A stretch of DNA of 64,000 nt from CAVXTT01 sp963764685 (GCA_963764685.1 CAVXTT010000020.1:372001-436000); one strand, 5' to 3'. Shown: positions 47,923 to 57,015, numbered from the stretch's first letter. Translations and numbers: made by a program. Notes: a model not told the origin generated them from the letters alone.

Positions 47923-48711
47923 ATGAAAGTAACCCAGTTTCCGCAACTTGAAATAGCTGTCTCCTTTGAAAAGTTAATTACCGGGGCGGCAAAGTATAAG
48001 TTCAGATCCACAGCGCTTTATATTATCTCAATTTTTTATTTCAGTGTGCCTGGTCTGCAGATCCCTGTGCTTGAATATAACAGCTTCAGATTTACTTCCC
48101 TGATGGAGCAGAGGGCACTGGAGAATTACTTAATATTTTATCCTTCACAGTCCTGGATCAGTATTTCTGATGTCAATCCCGCATTGCTCCGTGCGGTGAT
48201 CTGTATGGAAGACGGCAGTTTTTTTAAACATAAGGGCATCGACTGGAAGGAATTAAATACTTCACTCAGGGTAAATAAGAGAAGGGGGCGCACAGTCAGA
48301 GGCGGAAGTACAATCACGATGCAGACGGCAAAGAATCTTTATCTTACTACCAATAAAAGTTTACTCAGAAAAACTAAAGAGTTTATCATCGCATTCAGGA
48401 TGGAAAAAGAGCTTTCAAAGAAAGCAATATTCGAAAATTATCTTAATGCCGTTGAGTGGGGAGAGGGTGTCTTCGGAATTAAACGTGCGGCTGATAACTA
48501 TTTCGGGAAACATCCTTCGGAATTGAACAGCTCAGAATCAGCAAGGCTCGCAGCCGTAATACCTTCTCCTCTTAAACATTCACCGGATATAAATACCGGT
48601 TATGTATTAAGACGATCCTCAATTATCAGGGGAAGAATGTATGATGTGATATTATTCCCGGAAGAAAAAAATGAAAAGAAAAGAAGCAATAGAACTAATC
48701 GAAGAAGGTGA
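47923..48711 (+). CDS. mtgA: Monofunctional peptidoglycan glycosyltransferase (GT51)
   Basis: This 262-residue protein has an N-terminal membrane segment (ALYIISIFYFSVPGL) and a GT51 domain with the catalytic-glutamate motif ICMEDGSFFKHKGIDW, RGGSTITMQTAKNLYL, RKTKEFIIAFRMEKELSK and YLNAVEWGEGVFGI. It polymerises lipid II glycan strands without a transpeptidase domain. The C-terminus overlaps the next gene by 41 bases. Confidence 0.92.
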   Translation: MKVTQFPQLEIAVSFEKLITGAAKYKFRSTALYIISIFYFSVPGLQIPVLEYNSFRFTSLMEQRALENYLIFYPSQSWISISDVNPALLRAVICMEDGSFFKHKGIDWKELNTSLRVNKRRGRTVRGGSTITMQTAKNLYLTTNKSLLRKTKEFIIAFRMEKELSKKAIFENYLNAVEWGEGVFGIKRAADNYFGKHPSELNSSESARLAAVIPSPLKHSPDINTGYVLRRSSIIRGRMYDVILFPEEKNEKKRSNRTNRRR

Positions 48712-49327
48712 AAATCAAAGCGTAGAATTTAAGAGACAGTTTACTTCACCTGAAAAGATAGCCCGGGAGATGATGGCTTTTGCCAATACAAGGGGAGGAT
48801 ATATTTTCTTTGGTGTCGATGATAATAAGGAAATAATCGGAGTGGCAAGTGAAAAGGGGGAAGCTGAACTTATCAAAGAAGCCGCAGAGCAGTATTGTGA
48901 ACCTCCCTTAAAATATGATATACACTTCCTGGATATATTCGGGAAGGAAGTTGTTATAGCAGATATTCCTGAATCAGACAATAAACCCCACCGCCTTCAG
49001 GATTACAGCAAGGAATTCGATATTACCAATGCGGTTGTAACCATACGGGTAAATGATAAAAGCATGCAGGCGAGCAAGGAGATGGTCAGGATACTGAAGG
49101 CTAAATCGGAAGACCTGAGATTAAGAAAATATTCTATAGGCCCTGTTGAGCGGATGGTTTTTGATTATATCGAAAGAAACGGGAGCATATCTGTCAAAGA
49201 ATTAAGCAGTGCTGCAAATATTTCCGACAGGAGGGCATCCCGCACATTAGTTAAGCTTATCAGGGCAAATCTCCTGATGATCCATACTAAAGATAACGGG
49301 GATGAATTTTTTACTTCAATCGCTTAA
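48671..49327 (+). CDS. AlbA_2 (Schlafen-like ATP-binding) domain protein with winged helix
   Basis: In this 218-residue protein the N-terminal AlbA_2 domain has ESVEFKRQ-like NQSVEFKRQF, MMAFANTRGGYIFFGVDDNKEIIGV, and the C-terminal 60 residues form a winged helix (VERMVFDYIERNGSISVKELSSAANISDRRASRTLVKLI). Proteins of this architecture are usually called ATP-binding transcriptional regulators. It overlaps mtgA, so the two are co-transcribed. Its target is unknown. Confidence 0.85.
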   Translation: MKRKEAIELIEEGENQSVEFKRQFTSPEKIAREMMAFANTRGGYIFFGVDDNKEIIGVASEKGEAELIKEAAEQYCEPPLKYDIHFLDIFGKEVVIADIPESDNKPHRLQDYSKEFDITNAVVTIRVNDKSMQASKEMVRILKAKSEDLRLRKYSIGPVERMVFDYIERNGSISVKELSSAANISDRRASRTLVKLIRANLLMIHTKDNGDEFFTSIA

Positions 49328-49331
49328 GTTT

Positions 49332-49369
49332 GTGCGGAGGTGCGGACGTGCGGTCGTGCGCGTGCGAAG
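49332..49369 (+). repeat. 8-bp tandem array (GTGCGGNN), about five units
   Basis: GTGCGGAG, GTGCGGAC and GTGCGGTC are followed by a shortened GTGCGC and by GTGCGAAG. It starts 5 bases after the stop codon of the AlbA_2 gene. Confidence 0.8.
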
Positions 49370-49399
49370 TCAGGAAAGTACTGTAGGATGGTCATTAAG

Positions 49400-49933
49400 T
49401 TACTTCCTATGGTCAAAGATTTTTCTCAGCTCAAAGATTGCGATACCGTAGGCTACTGAAACATTTAATGACTGTTTTATTCCGTATTGTGGTATCTCAA
49501 TTGAAAAATCACACACATCAAGCAGTTCCTGTGAAACACCGCTTATCTCATTGCCGACAATTAAGCAGAGGGGGAAATTATAATTACTTCCAGCATAATA
49601 AACTTTGCTTTCAGTAGTTAGCTCCAGCGCGCAGATCTTAACTCCTTCAGATTTCAACTTTGTAATTACTTCTGCAGGATCTTTTACATATTCCCAATTA
49701 ACACTTTCGGTGGACCCCAGTGCCGTCTTAAGAATTTCTTTTTTAGGAGGGTGGGGTGTATAGCCGCATAGATAAAGCTTTTCAATCATTGCACCGTCTG
49801 AAGTCCTGAAAATTGAGCCGACATTATAGGTGCTTCTTATGCTGTTCAGCAGGACATAGACAGGTAATTTTCTAACTGTATGAAGTTCTTCGAGGGTACT
49901 TCGTTTTATATCATCGTGGGCAAGTTTTTTCAT
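49400..49933 (-). CDS. TrmH/SpoU-family RNA 2'-O-methyltransferase
   Basis: This 177-residue protein has the SPOUT motifs LNSIRSTYNVGSIFRTSDGA, LIVGNEISGVSQELLDVCD and IPQYGIKQSLNVSVAYGIAIFE, which form the trefoil-knot SAM site. It lacks the N-terminal substrate-binding domain of RlmB, so it is the short type, similar to TrmH or TrmL. The position modified is unknown. Its start overlaps the rlmN stop by one base (TAATG). Confidence 0.88.
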   Translation of the reverse strand: MKKLAHDDIKRSTLEELHTVRKLPVYVLLNSIRSTYNVGSIFRTSDGAMIEKLYLCGYTPHPPKKEILKTALGSTESVNWEYVKDPAEVITKLKSEGVKICALELTTESKVYYAGSNYNFPLCLIVGNEISGVSQELLDVCDFSIEIPQYGIKQSLNVSVAYGIAIFELRKIFDHRK

Positions 49934-51001
49934 TAGTTCTGAAATGCAAGCTGTCCGCAGGCGGCGGCAATATCATCTCCCTGGGTAAATCGAATGGTAA
50001 CTGTTACATTTCTTTGCATAAGCTCTTCTGCAAATTCAGCTATCCTGCTTTTGGATGAGCTTTCCAGTGCAGCTGAAATGCCGTCGGGATTCATATGCCT
50101 TAATGAATTAAACGGGATAAGATTTACTTTCGATGGGATTTCATTGCATAACCTGGCGAGTGCTTTAATGTCTTCATTCCTGTCGTTCAGGCCCTTCAGC
50201 ATAACATATTCGAATGTAATCCGTGTGCCGGTAATCTTGTTGTAATATTTTACTGCTTCAATATTTTCTTCAAGGGAGTACTTATTATTTACAGGCATTA
50301 TATATGACCTGGTATCTTCAAAACAGGAATGAAGGGACAAGGCGAGTCTTAACCTTTAATCCGGTGTTTGCAAGTTCAATTATCTTTGGGGCAATACCGG
50401 CTGTTGACACTGTGATTTTCTTGAGACTGATTCCGGTTGAAAGTTCAGATGCAAATATCTCAAGTGACTTTACTGTATTTTTATAATTAAGCAGCGGTTC
50501 CCCCATACCCATATATACGATGTTGGTTATGCTCCCTTTACCCCAGTCCCTGCTGGCAAAAAGATACTGATCGAATATTTCTCCCGCAGTAAGATTCTTT
50601 TTATAACCCATGAGTCCGGTGGCGCAGAATTTACAATCGAGAGGACATCCTACCTGGGTGGATATGCACAGCGTAGTTCTTTTAGGATCGGGTATAATAA
50701 CAGATTCAATTCTGTTCCCTTCACGGGTGGTAAATATAAATTTCTTGGTGTGGGTAAGGGGAGAAACTGAAACATCCGCAGTCCCCAGTGTGATAAGTTC
50801 ACATTCTTCCTTCAATGCAGATCTCAACGCTTTAGGCACATTCTGCATATCATTGAAATCTGTTATAAGATGATTATACATCCAGTTGAATATCTGATCC
50901 GCCCTGAATCTCTGCTCCCCCCGTTCAGTCATAAAATTCTGCAGTTCACTGAAAGTATATCCCTTTATAGGAATTTTGTTATTTCCGGAACTACCTTCCA
51001 A
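49933..51001 (-). CDS. rlmN: Dual-specificity RNA methyltransferase RlmN, one frame break
   Basis: The reconstructed protein of about 355 residues has ESVIIPDPKRTTLCISTQVGC and the radical SAM motif CPLDCKFC, then MGMGEPLLNY. Near 50345 an extra A breaks the frame; correction yields GLKVRLALSLHSCFEDTRSYIMPVN and the catalytic C-terminal cysteine in GDDIAAACGQL. It methylates C2 of adenosine in 23S rRNA and tRNA. All catalytic cysteines are present. Confidence 0.88.
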
Positions 51002-51172
51002 CTGTCATATCCGGTAATTTGATATTTATTTTATTATGATAATATACTGAATATGTTATTCTAACAAAATTAAAATTTGACTAAATATTGTTTTTCGTTG
51101 ATAGGTAAGGTATTATATCATATTTTTATTTCACAAATGATCATAATTATAATATAGCAAAGGGAATACACA

Positions 51173-52315
51173 ATGAATTTTGATTTAACCGAAGATCAAA
51201 AAATGATACAGGAGAGTGCAAGAGAGTTCGCAAGGGAAGAAATTGCTCCTTCTGCCGTTCAGAGGGACATTTTAGCTGAATTCCCTACAGAAATTATTAA
51301 AAAATTAGGCGAATTAGGCTTTTTAGGGATGATGGTACCTCCTGAACTAGGCGGTGCGGGACTCGATACCCTTAGCTATGTACTTGCTCTTATAGAGATC
51401 TCTAAGATAGATGCTTCGGTAGGGGTTATTATGTCGGTTAACAATTCCCTCGTCTGTTTCGGGTTGGAGAAATACGCCAGTGATTTCATTAAGGAGAAAT
51501 ACCTTATTCCTCTTGCAAAAGGGGAAAAACTCGGCGCTTTTGCATTATCCGAACCAGAAGCTGGAAGCGATGCCACAAAGCAAAGAACAACTGCTGACCG
51601 GCAGGGTGATTTTTATGTATTGAACGGGATGAAAAACTGGATAACTAACGGCATCAGCGCAGACAATTACCTGGTTATGGCAACAACCGACAAGGAAAAA
51701 GGGCATCACGGGATATCTACTATTTTAGTCGAGAAGGGGACACCGGGATTCGGACACGGAAAGAAAGAAGATAAGCTTGGCATCAGGAGCTCCGATACCT
51801 GCTCACTGACATTTGAAAATTGTAAAGTACCTGTCGAAAACCTTGTTTGGGAGGAAGGCAAAGGATTTAACTTTGCAATGAATACACTTAACGGCGGAAG
51901 AATAGGTATTGCTGCCCAGGCAATTGGTATTGCAGAAGCTGCATTTGAAGCTGCACTTAAATATTCTAAGGAAAGAAAGGCATTTGGTTCCACTATTTCA
52001 AACTTTCAGGCTATACAGTTCAAGCTTGCGGATATGGCTGTTAAACTAGAGACTTCAAAGCTCCTCACCTACAGGGCAGCAGCATTAAAGGATGCAGGAC
52101 AAAAGTATTATAAGGAAGCTGCTATGGCTAAGCTGTATGCCTCTAAAATAGCAGTGGAATGTGCACTTGAAGCAATCCAGGTACACGGGGGTTATGGATA
52201 TGTCAGAGAATATCTTGTTGAGAGATATCTGCGTGATGCCAAAATTACTGAAATATATGAAGGCACATCAGAGATCCAGAAGGTGGTAATCGCCAGAGCA
52301 CTTATTGATGCATAA
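51173..52315 (+). CDS. Acyl-CoA dehydrogenase (short/medium-chain type)
   Basis: This 380-residue FAD enzyme begins FDLTEDQKMIQESAREFAREEI. It contains ALSEPEAGSDA (flavin-binding), MKNWITNG, NGGRIGIAAQAIGIAEAA, and IQVHGGYGYVREYLVERYLRDAKITEIYEGTSEIQ with the catalytic glutamate in YEGTSE. It takes two hydrogens from acyl-CoA and passes electrons to ETF. It is closest in pattern to butyryl-CoA dehydrogenases; chain length is not certain. It overlaps the yidD-like gene by one base. Confidence 0.93.
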   Translation: MNFDLTEDQKMIQESAREFAREEIAPSAVQRDILAEFPTEIIKKLGELGFLGMMVPPELGGAGLDTLSYVLALIEISKIDASVGVIMSVNNSLVCFGLEKYASDFIKEKYLIPLAKGEKLGAFALSEPEAGSDATKQRTTADRQGDFYVLNGMKNWITNGISADNYLVMATTDKEKGHHGISTILVEKGTPGFGHGKKEDKLGIRSSDTCSLTFENCKVPVENLVWEEGKGFNFAMNTLNGGRIGIAAQAIGIAEAAFEAALKYSKERKAFGSTISNFQAIQFKLADMAVKLETSKLLTYRAAALKDAGQKYYKEAAMAKLYASKIAVECALEAIQVHGGYGYVREYLVERYLRDAKITEIYEGTSEIQKVVIARALIDA

Positions 52316-52716
52316 TGCGGCTATTATTTCTATTATTCGTTTTGTCAAGCCTGCAGGTTTCAGCCCAGACCGAAACAGGCCCCTGGAATAAAAAAGAGAT
52401 AAGCTATGAGATTGAATCCCATATCCGGCAGCGGGATTATACATTTAAGAGCAATGAGTTCCCGGATATAGCAATTGAGGGGTTAACAAAAACCTACTGG
52501 TTTTTTATTTCTGATCTCGATGGTGATAATTGTCCTTTCCGTCCTTCCTGTTCTGAATACTTTGCTGAATCTGTATCTAAGACAAACATATTCCGTGGTA
52601 CCCTGATGTTCTTCGACCGCTTTACAAGGGATCTTAACTTCATTAACAGGGAGAAAGAATATCAACGATCACCCGACGGACATTTCTTCGATCCGCCGGA
52701 TAAATACATATTTTAA
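52315..52716 (+). CDS. YidD-like membrane insertion efficiency factor with signal peptide
   Basis: In this 133-residue protein the C-terminal 80 residues contain the YidD pattern with CPFRPSCSEYFAESV (family: CRFxPSCSxYA) and FFDRFTRDLN. Unlike classical YidD of about 75 residues it has an N-terminal signal peptide (LLFLLFVLSSLQVSAQ) and a 45-residue spacer, so the domain may face the periplasm. It starts within the stop of the acyl-CoA dehydrogenase gene and leads into two related envelope proteins. Confidence 0.75.
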   Translation: MRLLFLLFVLSSLQVSAQTETGPWNKKEISYEIESHIRQRDYTFKSNEFPDIAIEGLTKTYWFFISDLDGDNCPFRPSCSEYFAESVSKTNIFRGTLMFFDRFTRDLNFINREKEYQRSPDGHFFDPPDKYIF

Positions 52717-52736
52717 CAGCAGGAACAAAAAGAGAG

Positions 52737-53591
52737 ATGCTTTCAATAAAGCTGCTCCTGCCGTTAATTTTTATCACTCCTCTCTTACACTCACAGCAAG
52801 GCGAGGCACCCGCATCATTCAATACTCCTGAAAGAATTATCAGCTTTGCAGATTTTCTCTTCTGCAGCGGTGATTATTACAGGGCAGCACTTGAATACGA
52901 TAAATTCCTTCTAATACGGTATAAAGATACAATTCAGTTTAAAGCAGCATTGGGTTACTCCGGTTCCGGAAATTTCTCCCTGACCAGGGCAAGGCTGCAG
53001 GAAATAACAAGTGGCACACCTTTATCAAATTATTCACAGCTGGAGTATTATAAAACCTATTTTCTGGAGGGAGATATCGGTATGATGAAGATTATCTTTT
53101 ATGACATAGACGAAGAGCAGCTTGAAAATACCTCAATGAAAAGAATGTTATTTGCCGGGATGCTTTTGAATAATGAGCTTCCGGCACAAAATGAGTTCTC
53201 TGAGATATTTAGTGATGATGCTGAAATGATCGGAATGTATAAACGGAAAGCTGATGCTGAATATAAAAGTCCTTTACTTGCAGGAATTCTATCTGCTTTA
53301 ATACCCGGCAGCGGAAAGGTTTATACAGAAAAATATCTGGACGGTCTTTTTGCTTTCATATCCACAGGTGTGCTTGCATTCCTTGCTTATGATAATTTTG
53401 AAGCAGGACACGATACAAGAGCGTGGATATTTACCGGATTGGCATCTTTATTCTATGCAGGAAATATTTACGGATCAGCTGCTTCCGCAAATGAATTTAA
53501 TGTAAATGTGAATATGTTGTTTGATTCCGATCTCAGATTATCACTTGAAAAAAGAAATTACTTTACTCCTGTTTATGATTTCTGTAAATAA
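52737..53591 (+). CDS. Secreted TPR-like protein with C-terminal membrane hairpin
   Basis: This 284-residue protein has a signal peptide (LLLPLIFITPLLHSQ). Helical repeat-like residues 25-170 follow, then SPLLAGILSALIPGSGKVYTEKYLDGLFAFISTGVLAFLAYDNFE with two membrane segments. The IPGSGxxYTxxYxxG motif recurs in the next gene and in DUF5683-like proteins of Bacteroidota. The function is unknown. It overlaps the next gene by 17 bases. Confidence 0.65.
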   Translation: MLSIKLLLPLIFITPLLHSQQGEAPASFNTPERIISFADFLFCSGDYYRAALEYDKFLLIRYKDTIQFKAALGYSGSGNFSLTRARLQEITSGTPLSNYSQLEYYKTYFLEGDIGMMKIIFYDIDEEQLENTSMKRMLFAGMLLNNELPAQNEFSEIFSDDAEMIGMYKRKADAEYKSPLLAGILSALIPGSGKVYTEKYLDGLFAFISTGVLAFLAYDNFEAGHDTRAWIFTGLASLFYAGNIYGSAASANEFNVNVNMLFDSDLRLSLEKRNYFTPVYDFCK

Positions 53592-54411
53592 ATATTTATT
53601 CCTGCTGTTGCTACTGTTCCCCTGGCCGGGTAATGCACAGAATGAGGCAGAACAGCAATTCCGTTATGCAATGAAGCTTTATGATGCAGAAGATTATTTT
53701 CATTCAGTAACAGAATTGAAAAGGCTTCTTTTCTTCGATACCTCAGGATACTATAACTATCGGGCAAATCTTTATATCGGAAGATCTTATAAGGCCGGCG
53801 CCCGTCTAAATGATGCAATCCTTTATTTTTCGGATGCCTTACATACAGCAGCGAATCCGGATGAGGTATATGAATCTAAAATTGAGATTGTGAAGTCTAA
53901 TATTTTGAGACGTACATTCAGCCAGGCACATTCTGTGCTGAATAAGATGGAATCTGAAGGAAATGCTGAAAAGCAGAATGAAATAATATACTGGAGAGGG
54001 TGGATTTATCTGTTCAGTGATGAATGGGATAAAGCAGCAGAGGAATTCAAAAAAATAGATCCGGATCATGAACTTGCAAGACTCGCCCTGCAGGTTGATG
54101 AGGATAAGTATTCGGTTACTCTTGCAAAAACTATGTCCTACATATTGCCGGGCAGCGGACAGTTTTACACTGGTAATTATTTAAGCGGAGTATTGTCTCT
54201 CGGCTGGAATGTTCTTTGGGGATATCTCACTATAAATGCATTTATCGAAGAAAGAGTATTTGACGGGTTTGCAATTGGAACTTTATTGTGGCTTCGTTTT
54301 TATAATGGCAGCATACAAAATGCAGAAAAGTTTGCAGTAGAGCGTAATCTGGAGATAAGCAATAAGGCACTAAATTATCTCCAATATGAATATACCGGGC
54401 AGAAACCATAA
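53575..54411 (+). CDS. Secreted TPR-like protein with C-terminal membrane hairpin (paralogue)
   Basis: The start is ATG 53575, giving a signal peptide (YLFLLLLLFPWPGNAQ). The 278-residue protein has TPR-like residues 20-180 (AMKLYDAEDYFHSVTELKRL, then IGRSYKAGARLNDAILYF). The motif YILPGSGQFYTGNYLSGVLSL then begins two membrane segments. It is clearly built like the previous protein, so this is a tandem duplication that has diverged. The yidD-like gene next to both suggests a shared envelope task. Confidence 0.65.
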   Translation: MISVNKYLFLLLLLFPWPGNAQNEAEQQFRYAMKLYDAEDYFHSVTELKRLLFFDTSGYYNYRANLYIGRSYKAGARLNDAILYFSDALHTAANPDEVYESKIEIVKSNILRRTFSQAHSVLNKMESEGNAEKQNEIIYWRGWIYLFSDEWDKAAEEFKKIDPDHELARLALQVDEDKYSVTLAKTMSYILPGSGQFYTGNYLSGVLSLGWNVLWGYLTINAFIEERVFDGFAIGTLLWLRFYNGSIQNAEKFAVERNLEISNKALNYLQYEYTGQKP

Positions 54412-54536
54412 AATGGAAGCCCAATGTTTTGTTTATAACTTAAAAATCGAATAAATTAAAACTATAATTCTTAAAATCTATAACATTGCTGCGGTAGGGG
54501 AAATGAGGACCGGCGCATATTTTTATAGGAGGTTCA

Positions 54537-55142
54537 ATGAAACGTAGTATGATCGTAGGATGTTCCATTGCGGGAGCAGTCATCTTAATTCTGGCAATTA
54601 TAATATTCTGGGGTATAGGAGCATATAATAATTTAGTTACACTCAACGAACAGGTTAACCAAAGCTGGAGCCAGGTTGAGAATCAGTATCAACGGAGAGC
54701 CGATCTCATTCCCAACCTTGTTAATACCGTTAAAGGATATGCGGACTTTGAAAGAGGGGTACTGACAGACGTTACTGAAGCCCGTGCCCGCGTAAGCCAG
54801 TTTAACGTTACCCCTGAAGTATTGAATGATCCACAGGCATTTCAGAAATTCCAGCAGCTGCAGGGAGAACTCAGCGGTGCACTCTCCAGATTACTTGTAA
54901 CTGTGGAAAACTATCCACAATTAAAGGCTAATGAGAATTTTCTCCAGCTTCAGGCACAGCTTGAAGGGACAGAAAACAGGATATCTGTAGAACGGCGGAG
55001 TTTCAATGAAACTGTTCAGAATTATAATACCACGATCAAGCGTTTCCCGAATTCCTTCTTCGCCGGTATATTCGGATTCAGAGAGAAAGAATACTTCAAA
55101 TCGGCTCCTGGAGCAGAGACAGTTCCAAAAGTTGAGTTTTAA
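54537..55142 (+). CDS. lemA: LemA family protein
   Basis: This 201-residue protein has an N-terminal membrane segment (SIAGAVILILAIIIFWGIGAYN) followed by the LemA helical domain: LVTLNEQVNQSWSQVENQYQRRADLIPNLVNTVKGYA, then ENFLQLQAQLEGTENRISVERRSFNETVQNYN. AGGAGG precedes the ATG. The TPM protein gene overlaps its stop; lemA plus TPM is a common pair. The function is unknown in most bacteria. Confidence 0.92.
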   Translation: MKRSMIVGCSIAGAVILILAIIIFWGIGAYNNLVTLNEQVNQSWSQVENQYQRRADLIPNLVNTVKGYADFERGVLTDVTEARARVSQFNVTPEVLNDPQAFQKFQQLQGELSGALSRLLVTVENYPQLKANENFLQLQAQLEGTENRISVERRSFNETVQNYNTTIKRFPNSFFAGIFGFREKEYFKSAPGAETVPKVEF

Positions 55143-55864
55143 TGAAGAGCATTCTCTTCTTCCTGTTTCTGCTTGTTGTTCCTGTATCAGCTCAGAAAGA
55201 TGTTCCACGGCTGGATCAATGGGCAACTGATCTTACAAATACACTTAGTAGCAGTGAACTGTCCCAGCTGAACAACCGGCTGAAAGCATTTCAGGATACT
55301 ACTTCAAACCAGCTGGTAGTTTTGATGATACCTTCGCTCGATGATTATCCAATTGAAGATTATGCTTACTCAGTTGCAAAACAGAATAAGATTGGTTCTG
55401 CAAAAAATGATAACGGGGTCCTGCTGCTTATCTCGAAGAACGACAGGAAATTGAGAATAGAGGTTGGCTATGGTCTGGAGGGGGTAATTCCTGATGCACT
55501 GGCTAGTTCAATAATCAGAAATGTGATTATTCCCCGGTTCAAAAATGATGATTATTATGGGGGTATCTCGAAAGGTGTGGATGCCATTATAGCAGCCATC
55601 GGAGGAGAGTATGTCGCTGAGCCTGAGAAAGAAAATAAAAAACCCGGAGGGGGCTTCTTTACCATCCTTTTAATTATTTTCTTTTTAATCATGATCTTCA
55701 GGAGGGGAGGAAGGGGAGGATTAGGAAGCGCCATTCTGCTTGGCGGCCTTGCCGGAAGAGGGCTCGGAGGACAATGGGGAGGCAGAAGCAGCAGCGGAAG
55801 CTTTGGTGGATTCAGCGGCGGAGGGGGTTCTTTTGGAGGAGGAGGAGCTAGCGGCAGCTGGTAA
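55142..55864 (+). CDS. TPM-domain (YgcG-like) membrane protein
   Basis: This 240-residue protein has a signal peptide (SILFFLFLLVVPVSAQ) and a TPM/DUF477 domain at residues 22-155 (LSSSELSQLNNRLKAFQDTTSNQLVVLMIPS, RIEVGYGLEGVIPDALASSII). One membrane segment (FFTILLIIFFLIMIF) follows, then an Arg/Gly then Ser/Gly-rich tail. Partners with LemA in many genomes. A phosphatase-like activity is reported for plant TPM proteins; here it is only family inference. Confidence 0.9.
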   Translation: MKSILFFLFLLVVPVSAQKDVPRLDQWATDLTNTLSSSELSQLNNRLKAFQDTTSNQLVVLMIPSLDDYPIEDYAYSVAKQNKIGSAKNDNGVLLLISKNDRKLRIEVGYGLEGVIPDALASSIIRNVIIPRFKNDDYYGGISKGVDAIIAAIGGEYVAEPEKENKKPGGGFFTILLIIFFLIMIFRRGGRGGLGSAILLGGLAGRGLGGQWGGRSSSGSFGGFSGGGGSFGGGGASGSW

Positions 55865-56014
55865 CAGTTAATGAATATCACTTAATAAACTGTTTCTTGC
55901 ATTGCACTTTCTTGTCTCTTTTTGTAAAATAGAACATAACTTTTAGAATTTTACCCTGCCTTACGGCAGCCTTTATCTTAAACACTAAACCGGGTTTTTA
56001 ATAGGAGCTTTTCT

Positions 56015-56347
56015 ATGGCCATAATGATTACCGAAGAATGCATTAATTGCGGAGCCTGTGAACCGGAGTGCCCCAATACAGCCATTTATGAGGGGGGCGC
56101 CCAATGGGAACTTTCAGGCAAGCATTATAATGAAGGCGAACCTGCTCCTTCAGGTGCCGAAAAATTCTTCTCAAATGATTTTTTCTATATAGTACCGGAT
56201 AAATGTACGGAATGCGTAGGTTTCCATGATGAACCACAGTGCGCGGCTGTATGCCCGGTCGATTGTTGTATTCCTGACCCTAATCACGTTGAGGATAAAG
56301 ACTCTTTGTTAAAGAAGAAAGAGTACCTGGACGGTTTGGGTCGATAA
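56015..56347 (+). CDS. 2[4Fe-4S] ferredoxin, long form
   Basis: This 110-residue protein has cluster ligands CINCGACEPECP and CTECVGFHDEPQCAAVCP with the C-x8-C spacing of Alvin/Chlorobium-type ferredoxins. An insertion of about 25 residues (EGGAQWELSGKHYNEGEPAP) separates the halves. The tail KDSLLKKKEYLDGLGR is absent from the second ferredoxin. It is a low-potential electron carrier; the partner is unknown. A terminator follows. Confidence 0.92.
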   Translation: MAIMITEECINCGACEPECPNTAIYEGGAQWELSGKHYNEGEPAPSGAEKFFSNDFFYIVPDKCTECVGFHDEPQCAAVCPVDCCIPDPNHVEDKDSLLKKKEYLDGLGR

Positions 56348-56357
56348 TCTCATTTCC

Positions 56358-56390
56358 AGAGGATATTCAATAAAGGATATCCTCTTTTTT
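56358..56390 (+). terminator. Rho-independent terminator after ferredoxin 1
   Basis: AGAGGATAT (56358-56366) and ATATCCTCT (56377-56385) form a 9-bp perfect stem with a 10-base loop, followed by a T run. Confidence 0.88.
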
Positions 56391-56563
56391 ATCTCCCGCC
56401 ATATCAGAGAATTATATTTTTTAGACCTTCCCATTTAAGAGAAAAAATATTTTCTAATCCGCAAATTTTTTCTTATTTCCTTTAAATTCAGCATATATCC
56501 TATTTGGCATAAATTTTTCACTTATAAAGGAAAAATTCACTTTTACGCTATAAAGGAGAAAAA

Positions 56564-56848
56564 ATGGCATATAAAATAACTGAAGAATGCATCAATTGCG
56601 GAGCTTGTGAACCCGAATGTCCAAATAATGCAATATATGAAGGGGGTACGAGCTGGGAATTAGACGGTAAAACCTATGGTGAGGGAGAAGCTGCTCCTTC
56701 CGGCGCAACAGGATTCTTCTCTAATGAATTTTTCTATGTAGTTCCTGACAAATGCACAGAGTGCGTAGGTTTCCACGATCAGCCCCAGTGTGCAGAAGCC
56801 TGCCCGGTTGACTGCTGTGTTGCGGATGCCGCCCATCCAAGAAAATAA
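56564..56848 (+). CDS. 2[4Fe-4S] ferredoxin, short form (paralogue of the previous gene)
   Basis: This 94-residue protein has CINCGACEPECP and CTECVGFHDQPQCAEACP. It aligns without gaps to the ferredoxin at 56015 except that it ends after AAHPRK. AAAGGAG lies 6 bases before the ATG. It has its own upstream region of 170 bp and its own terminator, so the two copies are likely regulated separately. Confidence 0.92.
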   Translation: MAYKITEECINCGACEPECPNNAIYEGGTSWELDGKTYGEGEAAPSGATGFFSNEFFYVVPDKCTECVGFHDQPQCAEACPVDCCVADAAHPRK

Positions 56849-56868
56849 GAAAGACCTTTCTAAGTTTT

Positions 56869-56894
56869 AAAGTCCGGCTTGCCGGACTTTTTTT
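56869..56894 (+). terminator. Rho-independent terminator after ferredoxin 2
   Basis: AAAGTCCGGC (56869-56878) and GCCGGACTTT (56881-56890) pair around a very short loop, so the inner pair is probably open. A T run follows. Confidence 0.88.
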
Positions 56895-56921
56895 GTTTAA
56901 AAGAGTGTAGGTAATAAGTAG

Positions 56922-56975
56922 AAAGGGTGCCTCGGCATTTGAGCGAATAGATTTTGATAAGCACCCTGTCCGTAC
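56922..56975 (+). repeat. Hairpin repeat family, copy 1 (GGGTGC/GCACCC stem)
   Basis: GGGTGC at 56925-56930 pairs with GCACCC at 56961-56966, followed by the family tail TGTCCGTAC. The 5' GGACA part of the stem is missing in this copy. The loop contains CGGCATTTGAG. Confidence 0.7.
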
Positions 56976-57015
56976 CAACAAGAAATTAACCAAGTACCAA
57001 TAACTAAACTTTATT

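Noticed and set aside
55555..55881. Proline/leucine-rich 108-codon minus-strand frame
   Set aside because: It is the antisense of the Gly/Ser-rich tail of the TPM-domain protein; Gly codons read backwards give Pro.
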